Assembly (NCBI GenBank): GCA_015272395.1
Contig: JACYLQ010000001.1
Coordinates: 434,001-498,000 of the forward strand
Source of the DNA: Calothrix sp. C42_A2020_038
GTDB lineage: Bacteria > Cyanobacteriota > Cyanobacteriia > Cyanobacteriales > Nostocaceae
DNA length: 64,000 nucleotides
Reading direction: 5' to 3'
Of this stretch, positions 45,701-54,356 are shown piece by piece. Below the pieces are notes generated by a model, which saw nothing but the letters and a program-made list of their open reading frames with translations, was not told where the DNA came from and searched no databases. The translations under genes were made by a program, and so were the position numbers. Position 1 is the first letter of the stretch; each line of letters starts with the position of its first letter.

Positions 45701-45918
45701 CTCGTTCTTTAATCGCCGCAGGCACAAAAAGTGTTATTGTCTCTTTATGGAATGTAGATGATGCATCCACACAACTATTAATGACCGAATTTTATCGCCA
45801 ACTGCAACAAAACCCTGATAAAGGCGCCGCACTTCGTCATGCCATGTTGACAACTATGCAAAAATATCCTAACCCTGAAAAATGGTCTGCCTTCACTCTA
45901 ATAGGTGAATCAATTTAA
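42790..45918 (+). CDS. Secreted TPR-CHAT protease-like protein
   Basis: 1042 residues. An N-terminal signal (LKSLSLSLLIVSLVPTITLS) is followed by around ten TPR motifs (ADKLLQEGERLQEQNQLPAA, QAFNYYQQGLQIAQ, KYEQAIKFYKQAI). The C-terminal CHAT domain has the catalytic His in HLATHGLLDD and Cys in VLSACQTGQG. ATG 42790 is preferred over a TTG at 42784. It is 295 bases after the GTPase array, so it may be independent. A relic frame at 42611-42715 (ARSAGNAQLLIAQKAYPER) lies in the gap; I could not identify it. Confidence 0.9.
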   Translation: MRFYPPSSRLKSLSLSLLIVSLVPTITLSQTLTLPQAAAQILNSNKNQADKLLQEGERLQEQNQLPAALKTFERALQIYRQVKNRQGEGESINRIGNIYADLNQVQQAFNYYQQGLQIAQATNNTGLEAKILSNIGLTYLGMGDSTRATEYCTKALTIARTSNNRESEALALKALGAITISSDASQGVNYIEQALAAIRQAQGAPNDRLRQRKLETSILMSLGGFHYGIGVSAGLSQTTVLPGKTPKEVLDKSLTYYQEAAIIAKETGDSLQQAKALSGVGSVHNIRSEFTQAVKLYEQALAIFKQNNAQIQIRDTLSSLGEAYVNWNNKDKALLYYQEALTVSQTLATNLPVETLDKNTQQGLIEVNIANAYADTSKYEQAIKFYKQAIQTLKASLNQAENIKSPNPNDQFLINGNKQLANQGIKISYLRMCSSYQILGQYDASKKACQDASAKLPTPTPPKKTSKELEEAQQSLAKAQSLGNRNLEAFALAQIGQAYANLSEKKVAWEYFQKAIELARTYPLFEYYALFQAGFFQEQQQKYDIAINYYQKAAVSASKNNQKLEEANIFRQIGTLNYNRNRLPEATTALYNAIKVYESIRVDLSDKSQISIFETQAQVYSLLQTALIAQNKIEEALEVSERGRARAFINLLATRQSQKSNFVNILPPTLKDIQKIAQQQNATFVQYSIANQSTKNEIYIWVIKPTGEIAFEKVDLKPLNTSLQNLVATTLDSIGATRGISVEVPDEIKSPSNQSQKLQQLHQLLIAPISQHLPQHPHQRVIFFPQNELFFIPFPALQDQTGKYLVKKHIILTAPSIQVLQLTQRRASTSKNVLVVGNPTMPNIQLKPGQAPQQLANLPYAEAEAREIAAMLNTKPLIGKEATKNQVKQLMSKARIIHLATHGLLDDFDLGIPGAIVLAPTSISPTTSQTIEGLLTASEIFEMKLDADLVVLSACQTGQGKLTGDGVIGLSRSLIAAGTKSVIVSLWNVDDASTQLLMTEFYRQLQQNPDKGAALRHAMLTTMQKYPNPEKWSAFTLIGESI

Positions 45919-45965
45919 TCTTTTGACATTCTCCAACTCCTCTTCTACTGGGAAAAGGACTCTAA

Positions 45966-46072
45966 TACCAATTTAATATGAAGTTGCAACTAATTAGACC
46001 CTCAACCCCCCTTGTAAAGGGGGTCTAAGAGTAATATTAAAGCGCATCTTCATATAGAAATGGTATAAATAT
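45966..46072. repeat. MITE-like element with inverted ends
   Basis: Ends TACCAATTTAATATGAAG and CTTCATATAGAAATGGTA are inverted copies of each other (15 of 18 positions). The middle contains a second hairpin, ACCCCCCTT/AAGGGGGT. It lies 48 bases after the CHAT gene. It might double as a terminator. Confidence 0.55.
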
Positions 46073-46220
46073 TGAGTTTTATGAAGAAAATTTTAACTTA
46101 ATATACTGTTCTGATAAATTCAAATAGAATTGCATCAATGTCAAAATCTTGACATCCAGCAAAATACTCTTATTCCTGATTTATTCTTAATCTTAACTTC
46201 ATATTAAATTAAGGATTTAA

Positions 46221-46472
46221 ATGCAAAATCGACAAGTTCCAACTTATTTACCACAGGCAATTTTAACAACTATTTTTTGTTGTTTACCATTTGGCGTGGT
46301 CGCAATCGTATACGCAGCCCAAGTAAATACTAAATTACAATTAGGAGATTATGAAGGCGCCATGCAAGCATCTAAAAATGCAAAACTATGGTGTTGGGTA
46401 TCTTTTGGCGTTGGGTTAGCTGTTGCTGTATTGTATTTTATCTTAATGTTAATTGCGTCTCAGGCACCATAA
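46221..46472 (+). CDS. CD225/dispanin-domain membrane protein
   Basis: 83 residues with two membrane helices. The conserved cytosolic-loop pattern is clear: AILTTIFCCLPFGVVAIVYA followed by AAQVNTKLQLGDYEGAMQAS and a KNAKLWCWVSFGVG helix start. This is the CD225 family (same domain as interferon-induced transmembrane proteins), common in bacteria with unknown role. AAGGATTTAA precedes the ATG. The next gene (DUF2752) is 37 bases on, a frequent pairing. Confidence 0.85.
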   Translation: MQNRQVPTYLPQAILTTIFCCLPFGVVAIVYAAQVNTKLQLGDYEGAMQASKNAKLWCWVSFGVGLAVAVLYFILMLIASQAP

Positions 46473-46509
46473 AAATAGTCTATTCATCAAAATAAAGAAC
46501 CTTAAAACC

Positions 46510-46947
46510 ATGAAAATAGCAATTACAAATCAGCAGTACTTACACTTACAAACGCGAACCGCAAAAGTGATAATTTTAACGGCAATTATCGTACTAGCAG
46601 CGATTATTTTATATTATTTTAATCCTTCTACATCTGGGTTGTATCCACCTAGTCCATTTCGCAAGTTGACTGGTCTGTACTGTCCTGGTTGTGGTTCTCT
46701 CAGAGCATTGCATCATTTATTACACGGGAATTTGTGGAAGGCAGTCGATTTAAATCCATTGATGGTTGTAGCGCTGCCATATTTAGCTTACTCCTACGTA
46801 TCATACAGCGCGCCAGTCATCTTAAATCTCAAAGTACCTCAGATATTTATCAAACCGAATTGGATTTGGTGGACTTTGAAGGTAATTCTAGGATATTGGG
46901 TACTGAGAAATATACCCTTTGCTCCTTTCTCTTGGCTGGCCCCATAA
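46510..46947 (+). CDS. DUF2752 membrane protein
   Basis: 145 residues with three to four membrane helices. The signature GLYCPGCGSLRALHHLLHG, with the CPGCG motif and the following Arg/His residues, identifies the DUF2752 family. Members often accompany CD225 or TM2 genes; the role is unknown. ATG 46510 is preferred over a start at 46453 overlapping the CD225 gene. Confidence 0.85.
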   Translation: MKIAITNQQYLHLQTRTAKVIILTAIIVLAAIILYYFNPSTSGLYPPSPFRKLTGLYCPGCGSLRALHHLLHGNLWKAVDLNPLMVVALPYLAYSYVSYSAPVILNLKVPQIFIKPNWIWWTLKVILGYWVLRNIPFAPFSWLAP

Positions 46948-46978
46948 TAATATTATAATTTATAATAATATTATAATA

Positions 46979-48826
46979 TTATTTTACTTGCCAAATTCGC
47001 ACAGTTTTATCTTCACCAGTGGTAGCAATAGTTTGCTTAACAAGACTAATATCAACTGCTAAAATGGCGCCAGTATGTCCAGTTAAGGTATTAAGAAGAT
47101 TACCACTTTGTAAATCCCACACCTTAGCAGTTTGGTCATCGCTACCACTAACTAATATTTGTCCGTCTTGACTAACAGCTAAAGATTGAACAATACCACT
47201 ATGCCCTTCTAATTGTTTGACAAGTCTTCCTGACTTTAAGTCCCAAAGATTGATAGTCTTACCGTAACCACCACTAGCAATAAGATTTAAAGCAGAACTA
47301 ACAGTAACACTACGAACAAAACCAGATGAGAGAATGCTTTGCAGTCGCTCTCCAGTCGCAAGTTTCCAAACTTGAACAGTTTTATCGCTACCTCCACTGA
47401 TAATAAACTGTCCGTCTTGTGAAATTGCAGTTGCATATACAAAACCATTATGACCAGAAAGAGTATGCAGTAACTCTCCAGTATTCAAATTCCAAATCTT
47501 GATATTTCTATCACGACTGCTACTCACCAACATTTTACTATCAGGAGTGATGGATAAGGAATTGATTAAATCAAAGTGTCCTCGTAAAACAAACTTTGGT
47601 TTACCAGTACTAAACTCCCAAACTTTGATAGTTTTATCACTGCTACCACTGGCAAGAATTTGTCCATCAGAAGAAGTTGCAATTACTACCCAATCTCCTT
47701 TCTCCATTAACACTCCATCTAACTTGCGCGTTTGCAACTTCCAGAACCTAATTGTCTTATCATTGCCAGCACTAATTAAATGTTCATTACCAAAAGCTAA
47801 TGAACGAACCAAATTTGTGTGTCCGCTAAAAATATGAACCAGTGAAGCTTTGCCTAGGTTAGTTGAGATAACTGTCGGTGGAAAAGTGGGAGATACAACA
47901 GTTGGGGCCGTCCCATTTAAATCTTGTAAGACATCTTGTACTTTTTGATACCTTTCACCGACGAAATGCTGAATCATTTTGTCGAGTACACGTCCTAACT
48001 CTTGACTAATTTCTACACCTTGTCGTTTCACATGTTCTCGCCACAACCATTTTGCGTTCATGGCATCATATAAAGGGTCAAATAAGTTACCATAACTATC
48101 TTGTGACGGCAACTGTTGAGTTATGAGTCGAATACAAGTCACACCCAACGCATATAAATCACTCGCAGGACAAGCATATCCTTGCATTTGTTCTAAAGGT
48201 GCATAGCCAATTGTATAAATTCCCGTTCCTTGCCTTGCCAATGTTGTCTGTGTTACTTGCTTGGCGCCGCCAAAATCAATCAATACTAATTTACCATCAG
48301 TTTGGCGCCGAATAATGTTTTCAGGTTTAATATCGCGGTGAATTATATTTTTCTCGTGAACAAACTGGAGGACAGGTAGTAAATCATTTAATAATTCTCT
48401 AATTCTAACTTCATCAAAAGGTTGCACGTACAATTCGGTTAGCAAAGTGTTACCGGGAATGAATTCTTGAACTAAGTATAAATTTTTACCTTGCTCAAAA
48501 TAGGCTATTAATCGAGGAATTTGGGAATGATTTTCTCCCAGTTCGTACAAACGCTTTGCTTCCTCTTTAAACATTGTGGCAGCTTTTTCGAGTGCTGCTG
48601 TACCCTGGACTTGTGGTACAAACTGCTTGATGACGCAAGGGGCGTCTAACTTATCCGAGTCTTGTGCTTCGTAAGTTTTGCCAAAACCTCCCTCACCTAA
48701 GACTTTGTGAACGCGGTAGCGACTGCGGAAAAACTCACCTAGGTTGCTTGAACCACAGGATATACAAAATTTGTTGTCAGTGCGGTTAAACGGATTGGTA
48801 CAATTGGGATTTTGGCAGATAAGCAT
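46979..48826 (-). CDS. Ser/Thr protein kinase with 4-Cys motif and WD40 propeller
   Basis: 615 residues. An N-terminal zinc ribbon (CQNPNCTNPF, FCISCGSS) precedes a Hanks-type kinase: GEGGFGKTYEA glycine loop, VIKQF Lys, HRDIKPEN catalytic loop, DFGGAKQ, and the LEQMQGYACPASDLYALG segment. Seven WD40 repeats (from about residue 325 to the end, e.g. LVSGSDDQTAKVWDLQSG) make a complete propeller. This architecture is typical of multicellular cyanobacteria, where it serves signalling; the substrate is unknown. It ends near an AT palindrome at 46953-46980. Confidence 0.93.
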   Translation of the reverse strand: MLICQNPNCTNPFNRTDNKFCISCGSSNLGEFFRSRYRVHKVLGEGGFGKTYEAQDSDKLDAPCVIKQFVPQVQGTAALEKAATMFKEEAKRLYELGENHSQIPRLIAYFEQGKNLYLVQEFIPGNTLLTELYVQPFDEVRIRELLNDLLPVLQFVHEKNIIHRDIKPENIIRRQTDGKLVLIDFGGAKQVTQTTLARQGTGIYTIGYAPLEQMQGYACPASDLYALGVTCIRLITQQLPSQDSYGNLFDPLYDAMNAKWLWREHVKRQGVEISQELGRVLDKMIQHFVGERYQKVQDVLQDLNGTAPTVVSPTFPPTVISTNLGKASLVHIFSGHTNLVRSLAFGNEHLISAGNDKTIRFWKLQTRKLDGVLMEKGDWVVIATSSDGQILASGSSDKTIKVWEFSTGKPKFVLRGHFDLINSLSITPDSKMLVSSSRDRNIKIWNLNTGELLHTLSGHNGFVYATAISQDGQFIISGGSDKTVQVWKLATGERLQSILSSGFVRSVTVSSALNLIASGGYGKTINLWDLKSGRLVKQLEGHSGIVQSLAVSQDGQILVSGSDDQTAKVWDLQSGNLLNTLTGHTGAILAVDISLVKQTIATTGEDKTVRIWQVK

Positions 48827-48871
48827 GTATTTTTGAACTTAGCTACATTATAATAATTACATCACTAATAA

Positions 48872-50710
48872 CTAAGATTTCGGACTCGGTGCCAAAAATT
48901 TGCTACCCAAATTATTATCATCGGGCACCTTCCAAGTAAAGTAGAAGGTAGTTCCAATATCAGGTATCGATTCTACCCAAATATTACCCCCATGTAGCTC
49001 TATAATTTTCTTACAAATTGCTAAACCAATACCTGTACCAGGAAATTCTTCGCGAGTGTGCAAACGTCGGAAAATTTCAAAAATAGACTTTGTGTACTGT
49101 GGTTTAATACCAATACCATTGTCTTTGACCGAAAAAACATACTTTTGATTCTCTAACCGAACTCCTACATGAATTTGAGGTTGCTTTTTACAAAACTTAA
49201 TTGCATTCGCAATCAGATTTTGAAATAACTGCACGAGTTGAGTTTTATCTGCAACGATTTGTGGTAAAGCATCGCAGGTAATGTTAGCTTTGCTTTCGGT
49301 AATTGCTACTCGTAAATTAGTTAATGTTTGATTAAGAGCTTGATTTGGGTTAATGAGAGTAAAATTCTGCCTACGAGTACTGACGCGCGAGTACGTCAAT
49401 AAATCATATATTAATTGATGCATTCTTTTACCAGCATCGATGATGGTATCTAGGTACTTTTGTACTGATTCGTCTGCAGATTCAAGATACCTTGCTTTCA
49501 GAAGTTGGGTAAAAGCAATAACTGCTCGTAATGGTTCCTGTAAGTCGTGGGAGACGACATATGCAAATTGTTCTAGTTCTTGATTGGAACGTAATAATTC
49601 TTGATTTAATTTTTGTAACTCTGCCTCACTTTTTTGTAAAGCAACTGTACGTTGTTCAACTCTAGCTTCTAGTTCTTGATTAAGTTGATAAATAATTGCT
49701 TCTGTTTGTTTGCGTTCTGTGATATCTTGAAAAAAGATAGATATACCATCTTTGGAAGGATAAATTCTATTTTCATACCAGCGATTTAAGGGTGAATAAT
49801 ATTCTTCAATTTGCATCATTTGTTGTTCTAAAGCAGCTTTTTGACAAGCGTAATAAAAGTTTTGACCAACAATTTCAGGAAATACCAACCAGATATTCTT
49901 ACCAACTAATTCTTCAGGGGCATGATTCAAAATTTCTCCAGCCCGACGATTTACATAAGTATAATTCCAATTAGTGTCTACAGCAACAAAAGCATCAGTA
50001 GTACTTTCCAAAAAGTTTACGAGTCGTGTCCTCAATACTTGTTTTTCTAGAGTAGCAGCTTGTTGAGATAAATCTTTATTAATAGAAATTTGCTTTTGCA
50101 AGAGTGAATATACACTCACAATGATAATTAACCCAAAAGCATTTCCCAAACCCACCCAAAAAATCATTCTGCGAACATTTGTGCTTGATTTGTGCATTCG
50201 TAAATTTAATAAACTTGTTTCCTCATCTTCTATTGCTTGAGAGAGAGTATCTATTGGTTCGCGTAAAATATGATTTTCTTCAGTAATGGCAACTTGAGAA
50301 ATTAAATCTTGAGAATTTTGCTGAAATAGTTTGATAGATTTATCAAATAAAAAAAATCTTTTCTCAATTAAATGCTTCATATCATCCAGCTTGCGCTGCT
50401 GTCGAGGATTATCTTTTGTTAAGTAATATAACTTCTGTAAAGATTGATAAACTTTTGCTTGATCTTGTAGATAATTTTCAATATAAGATGTTTTCTTAAT
50501 CAGAATATAATCTTGGCGCCTGCTTTCAGCACTGAGGAGTCCAGCATTCATATCCTTGAGAGTGTTGAGTACTTCGTAAGTATGAATCATCCATTTCTTA
50601 TCTTGACTAGCTTGTCTAATATTTAAAAAAGAAGCCACAATGACAACAGAGAGCAAAGAAAGTGCCAAGCCTAAACTGCCTGTAATCACTTTATTGGAAA
50701 CCTGCTTCAT
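48872..50710 (-). CDS. CHASE3-PAS sensor histidine kinase
   Basis: 612 residues. Two membrane helices (GSLGLALSLLSVVIVASFL; IFWVGLGNAFGLIIIVSVY) enclose a CHASE3-like sensory domain with LSAESRRQDYILIKKTSY. A PAS domain follows (VNFLESTTDAFVAVD), then a coiled coil, HisKA with FAYVVSHDLQEPLRAVIAF, and HATPase_c (NLIANAIKFC, DNGIGI, GTGIGLAIC). No receiver is attached. ATG 50710 has GGAG seven bases upstream; the upstream extension to 50794 is unlikely. It lies 45 bases upstream of the kinase-WD40 gene, and one transcript is possible. Confidence 0.9.
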   Translation of the reverse strand: MKQVSNKVITGSLGLALSLLSVVIVASFLNIRQASQDKKWMIHTYEVLNTLKDMNAGLLSAESRRQDYILIKKTSYIENYLQDQAKVYQSLQKLYYLTKDNPRQQRKLDDMKHLIEKRFFLFDKSIKLFQQNSQDLISQVAITEENHILREPIDTLSQAIEDEETSLLNLRMHKSSTNVRRMIFWVGLGNAFGLIIIVSVYSLLQKQISINKDLSQQAATLEKQVLRTRLVNFLESTTDAFVAVDTNWNYTYVNRRAGEILNHAPEELVGKNIWLVFPEIVGQNFYYACQKAALEQQMMQIEEYYSPLNRWYENRIYPSKDGISIFFQDITERKQTEAIIYQLNQELEARVEQRTVALQKSEAELQKLNQELLRSNQELEQFAYVVSHDLQEPLRAVIAFTQLLKARYLESADESVQKYLDTIIDAGKRMHQLIYDLLTYSRVSTRRQNFTLINPNQALNQTLTNLRVAITESKANITCDALPQIVADKTQLVQLFQNLIANAIKFCKKQPQIHVGVRLENQKYVFSVKDNGIGIKPQYTKSIFEIFRRLHTREEFPGTGIGLAICKKIIELHGGNIWVESIPDIGTTFYFTWKVPDDNNLGSKFLAPSPKS

Positions 50711-50780
50711 AGATAACTCCAAAAATTCAAGCCGAATCAAGTTGCTGCAGTAAATTATCTTAACACTTCCGAAAACTGGT

Positions 50781-50909
50781 GTTGCTGAATACAAATATAA
50801 ATTGAAAATTTTACGTTGTGTAGAGACGTAGCATTGCTACGTCTCTACTATAATTTTGCTTTTAATACAAAATGTAAACAATTATAATTCATAACTATAT
50901 TCAGCAATG
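50781..50909. repeat. MITE-like element with GTTGCTGAATA ends
   Basis: The left end GTTGCTGAATA and right end TATTCAGCAAT are inverted copies. The centre holds the perfect hairpin GTAGAGACGTAGCA/TGCTACGTCTCTAC (50820-50848). The left half recurs nearly identical at 62200-62264. Its arms resemble the ends of larger cyanobacterial insertion sequences, so it is probably mobilised in trans. Confidence 0.7.
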
Positions 50910-50945
50910 CCCGAAAACTTATACAGAAAGTTACATGTAACGTCT

Positions 50946-52871
50946 CTATATGCCTGCTTCTTCTGACGGGGTGTCTGTCGCCCCGTCAGATGCTTCTTCC
51001 TCAATTAATTTTTGAAATCTATCTTTATAATCCTCACTAGTTTTGATCTGGTCAAAATAATTCGACTTTTTAACTTGTTCTTTTATGCGAGCTTTTTCAG
51101 CTTTATCTTCAGTTTTTTCTAAAGCTTCTTTTAGATAACTCAAAGCTTGTTCTTTTTCATCTAATACTGCATATAAACAAGCTTTGTCATAACTAGTTTT
51201 GATCTGGTCAAAATACTTCGAATTTTTAACTTGTTCTTTCATGCGAGCTTTTCCAGCTTTATCTTCTTTTTCTAAAGCTTCTTTTAGATAACTCAAAGCT
51301 TGTTCTTTTTCATCTAATATTGCATATAAACAAGCTTTGTCATAACTAGTTTTGATCTGGTCAAAATAATTCGACTTTTGAACTTGTTCTTTCATGCGAG
51401 TTTTTTCAGCTTTATCTTCAGTTTTTTCTAAAGCTTCTTTTAGATAACTCAAAGCTTGTTCTTTTTCATCTAATATTGCATATAAACAAGCTTTGTCATA
51501 ACTAGTTTTGATCTGGTTAAAATAATTCGACTTTTTAACTTGTTCTTTCATGCGAGCTTTTTCAGCTTTATCTTCAGTTTTTTCTAAAGCTTCTTTTAGA
51601 CAATTCAAAGCTTGTTCTTTTTCATCTAATATTGCATATAAACAAGCTTTTTCATATGGGCTATCAGATTCTATAATTAACTTAAAAGGAGGATATTCTA
51701 GAGACCTTTGTTTATATTGTTCATGAAGTTTTATAGCTTCGTATAGAGATTCAAAGGCTGGCTGATTTTGTTTAATTGACGCATAGCAAATAGCCTTGTA
51801 AAAAAAAGCAAGATGTAATTGAGAGTTTTTTGTGACTTCTTTATATGCGTTAATTGCTGAAAGATAATTCTTTGATGCTTCATTATCATTATTTTGTGCG
51901 GCATAATCATTTCCTAATTGTCTATATGCTTCACCTTTATAATACCAAGCTAAATAGTATTTTTGGTCTTTTCCTATTGCTTTCTCATATTCTTCAATAG
52001 CCTCTTCATAATTTCCTTGTAAATACTTTTCCATGCCGAAATTGAAGTAGTAATTATTGTTATCCTTTAGTTGATTTAAAATTTCAGTCTTAATACTGGT
52101 TATATAATCTTTTAACATATTGTTATCCTTTGTTTGCTCTAAAATTTTACTGATATCAGTCTTAATACTGGTTATATAATCTTTTAACATATTGTTTAAC
52201 ATATCGTTAATCTCTTTAGATATAGGGTTTTTTAAGATATCTGTTTTTTCTTGTAGTATTTCAACAATAGGGTTTTTTAAGATATCTGTTTTGTCTTGTA
52301 GTATTTCAACAATAGGGTTTTTTAAGATATCTGTTTTGTCTTGTAGTATTTCAACAATAGGGTTTTTTAAGATATCTGTTTTTTCTTGTAGTATTTTAGC
52401 AATTTCGTCTCTTAATTTCTCTTCTTTTATATAATGGGGAATCTTTTCATCAAGTTCTTTTTGTACATTGGCATTAATTTTTTCATCTAATCCATGTGTA
52501 GAATCTTCGATTAATCCGTTTCTAACACTTTTGTACAATAACCAAAAATAATAATTTCCGGCTATTGGTAATGCAGTTATCACAAATAATAAGATATTGA
52601 TTAAGCTATAAGTTTCTTGAGTTTTTTTATCTACTATTTGTGTAACTTGCTCGTATGTGAGATTAGAATTATGATTGGGAATATTTGGACTGCGAGTATT
52701 AATAAATATTTGTAATATAATTCCTATTCCTGGTACTAACCATATGCATAGAGCAATTCCACTAAGTATTGTAAATTTATCTATATTTTTATTTTTATCT
52801 ATATTTTTATCTATATTTCTTGTTTGCTCCTCTGATGATTTTTGCTTATCACTATCAGGTTGATTAGTCAT
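50946..52871 (-). CDS. Repeat-rich TPR membrane protein
   Basis: 641 residues. Two membrane helices lie near the N-terminus (ILSGIALCIWLVPGIGIILQ; LINILLFVITALPIAGNYYF). A coiled-coil region contains four near-identical 15-residue units (DKTDILKNPIVEILQ). Three to four TPRs follow (YFNFGMEKYLQGNYEEAIEE), then four ~52-residue units (DKACLYAILDEKEQALSYLK) with very high DNA identity. It is likely a cytosolic-facing scaffold on the inner membrane. The role is unknown. The repeats make copy number prone to change. Confidence 0.75.
   Translation of the reverse strand: MTNQPDSDKQKSSEEQTRNIDKNIDKNKNIDKFTILSGIALCIWLVPGIGIILQIFINTRSPNIPNHNSNLTYEQVTQIVDKKTQETYSLINILLFVITALPIAGNYYFWLLYKSVRNGLIEDSTHGLDEKINANVQKELDEKIPHYIKEEKLRDEIAKILQEKTDILKNPIVEILQDKTDILKNPIVEILQDKTDILKNPIVEILQEKTDILKNPISKEINDMLNNMLKDYITSIKTDISKILEQTKDNNMLKDYITSIKTEILNQLKDNNNYYFNFGMEKYLQGNYEEAIEEYEKAIGKDQKYYLAWYYKGEAYRQLGNDYAAQNNDNEASKNYLSAINAYKEVTKNSQLHLAFFYKAICYASIKQNQPAFESLYEAIKLHEQYKQRSLEYPPFKLIIESDSPYEKACLYAILDEKEQALNCLKEALEKTEDKAEKARMKEQVKKSNYFNQIKTSYDKACLYAILDEKEQALSYLKEALEKTEDKAEKTRMKEQVQKSNYFDQIKTSYDKACLYAILDEKEQALSYLKEALEKEDKAGKARMKEQVKNSKYFDQIKTSYDKACLYAVLDEKEQALSYLKEALEKTEDKAEKARIKEQVKKSNYFDQIKTSEDYKDRFQKLIEEEASDGATDTPSEEAGI
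51036..51660 (-). repeat. Four ~153-156-bp tandem units inside the TPR gene
   Basis: The block ACTAGTTTTGATCTGG starts at 51036, 51192, 51345 and 51501, giving 153-156-bp units that are nearly identical. Each encodes a TPR-like ~52-residue repeat; the fourth unit diverges toward 51660. Confidence 0.75.
52225..52404 (-). repeat. Four 45-bp tandem units inside the TPR gene
   Basis: GGGTTTTTTAAGATATCTG begins at 52225, 52270, 52315 and 52360, exactly 45 bases apart. The units encode DKTDILKNPIVEILQ and differ by only a few bases. Confidence 0.85.
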
Positions 52872-53281
52872 ACAAAATTAAGATAATTTAATCAAATGGC
52901 TAATTATATCATGTCCGGTTAATTACCCATAATGTAGAGACGATATAACGTCTCTACAAGGTTTTTATTATGGTTAGGCTATCGGACATATTAGCAACAG
53001 GGCAAGAATGTTGCAATTAAACATTTAAATACTAACCAATATATTTATAAATTTTGGTATTTGGATTTGCATATGCAGAAATTGTTTAAATTTGCACTGA
53101 ATATTTTATTTGCTTTTGTGATTAGTTAATGGCAACACATACGCTCCAAATGCCACACCTAAAATGTGAGTTGGTGTCGCCAGATACTGACCCAACTCGA
53201 ATGAGTATTACTACTAATAACTACTGTAAAATACATGAACTGGCGCCCATATAACTATCGTTACAAGCTTTAACGTGCATT
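52872..53281. other. Intergenic region with GTAGAGACG palindrome
   Basis: This 410-base spacer lies upstream of the TPR membrane gene. It contains the palindrome at 52934-52957 (GTAGAGACG/CGTCTCTAC across six bases). The rest shows no gene or RNA that I can recognise. Confidence 0.45.
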
Positions 53282-53821
53282 TTAACGTCTCTGAAAAAAG
53301 CCTATTGAACCTAGTAAGCATATTATAAACACTAGTACTATAGACCAGAATATTGTATAACTGGCGCCTAGAGGTATTAATCCAAATTCTCCCCAAAAAC
53401 TTTTGCTTGCTTTTAAGTTTAAAGTAACTTTGTCTTCTCCAGCAATAAATCTATCAAGACGCTGTTTATCTTGTTTGGCTCTATATTCATCCGCCATGTA
53501 ATCATATAATTCAGAGTTTCCTTTTTTTGTCTTAATTAGTATTTTATAACCTGTGCTTTTTGAGTCCTCATTTTGTAGATCATATGTTTCAATTTCAGTA
53601 CCTTTTAAAATCATTGATACACTTGGTTCTTTAAAAAGCCCATAAAAGTGCGCCCGAACTTGATTACACTCAGTATAATTTTTTGCGATATGCACACATC
53701 TTAAATTATTTGATTTACCTAATAAAAAAGGTAATGTTGGTAAAGAAACTATAATCACAATTGCAAATAAAGTCAGGAACATCATTACCCAAGTCACGAT
53801 TTTAGAGATTAAGTCACGCAT
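53282..53821 (-). CDS. Two-helix membrane protein with soluble loop
   Basis: About 179 residues. A helix (WVMMFLTLFAIVIIVSLPTL) near the N-terminus and another near the C-terminus (YTIFWSIVLVFIICLLGSI) enclose a ~110-residue domain with KGTEIETYDLQNEDSK and a charged segment. I recognise no family. ATG 53821 has AGG about 11 bases upstream; an earlier start at 53857 is possible. Confidence 0.55.
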   Translation of the reverse strand: MRDLISKIVTWVMMFLTLFAIVIIVSLPTLPFLLGKSNNLRCVHIAKNYTECNQVRAHFYGLFKEPSVSMILKGTEIETYDLQNEDSKSTGYKILIKTKKGNSELYDYMADEYRAKQDKQRLDRFIAGEDKVTLNLKASKSFWGEFGLIPLGASYTIFWSIVLVFIICLLGSIGFFQRR

Positions 53822-53966
53822 ATCTTTTTTTAACCTAAAATTAATAAATGACTGCAAAAGTTATCGTAAATATGTTTAAACGCAAACAATATAATTTGCA
53901 TCTATAAATATATTTCTCTGAAGATGAAAAAAAATATGCAAGCAACGAAGCTATGATGATATTATA

Positions 53967-54002
53967 TTTTATCTTAGAATTTATCTTAGAATTTATCTTA
54001 GA
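53967..54002. repeat. Three 12-bp direct repeats
   Basis: (A/T)TTTATCTTAGA occurs three times head to tail. It lies in the 500-base spacer 53858-54356, which also carries a GTAGAGACGCT/AGCGTCTCTA palindrome at 54230-54261 and otherwise no recognisable gene. Confidence 0.6.
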
Positions 54003-54229
54003 ACTTGGAACGCGATTAAATTGGACAGCTACAGACATCTTCAACAGTTGAAATTTTATACATATCCTTTACGAAATTAGCGATTATCAATTTGTATATA
54101 TTAGTTTAGGTACCTCTGCGGTGCAGAATTTACTGGAGGTGTAGTACTACAAACTTAGAAATGGTGAAGTCTTTAGGCACCTCAAAGGTTATTGATTATA
54201 CTAGATGAGTTGTGAAAAATTATATTCCC

Positions 54230-54261
54230 GTAGAGACGCTCCGGAACCGAAGCGTCTCTAG
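54230..54261. repeat. GTAGAGACGCT palindrome
   Basis: GTAGAGACGCT and AGCGTCTCTA face each other across ~10 bases. It belongs to the same family as 7550-7577 and 52934-52957. Confidence 0.65.
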
Positions 54262-54356
54262 AATATCGGGGACTGCTGTAGTTGTAACTGTGAAGCATAA
54301 AAGCATAATAATTAATTTGATATTATATAAATAAGAATCAATTTTTGTGAATAAAA

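Noticed and set aside
51036-52404. Possible CRISPR array because of regular direct repeats
   Set aside because: Units have no variable spacers, keep the reading frame and encode protein repeats.
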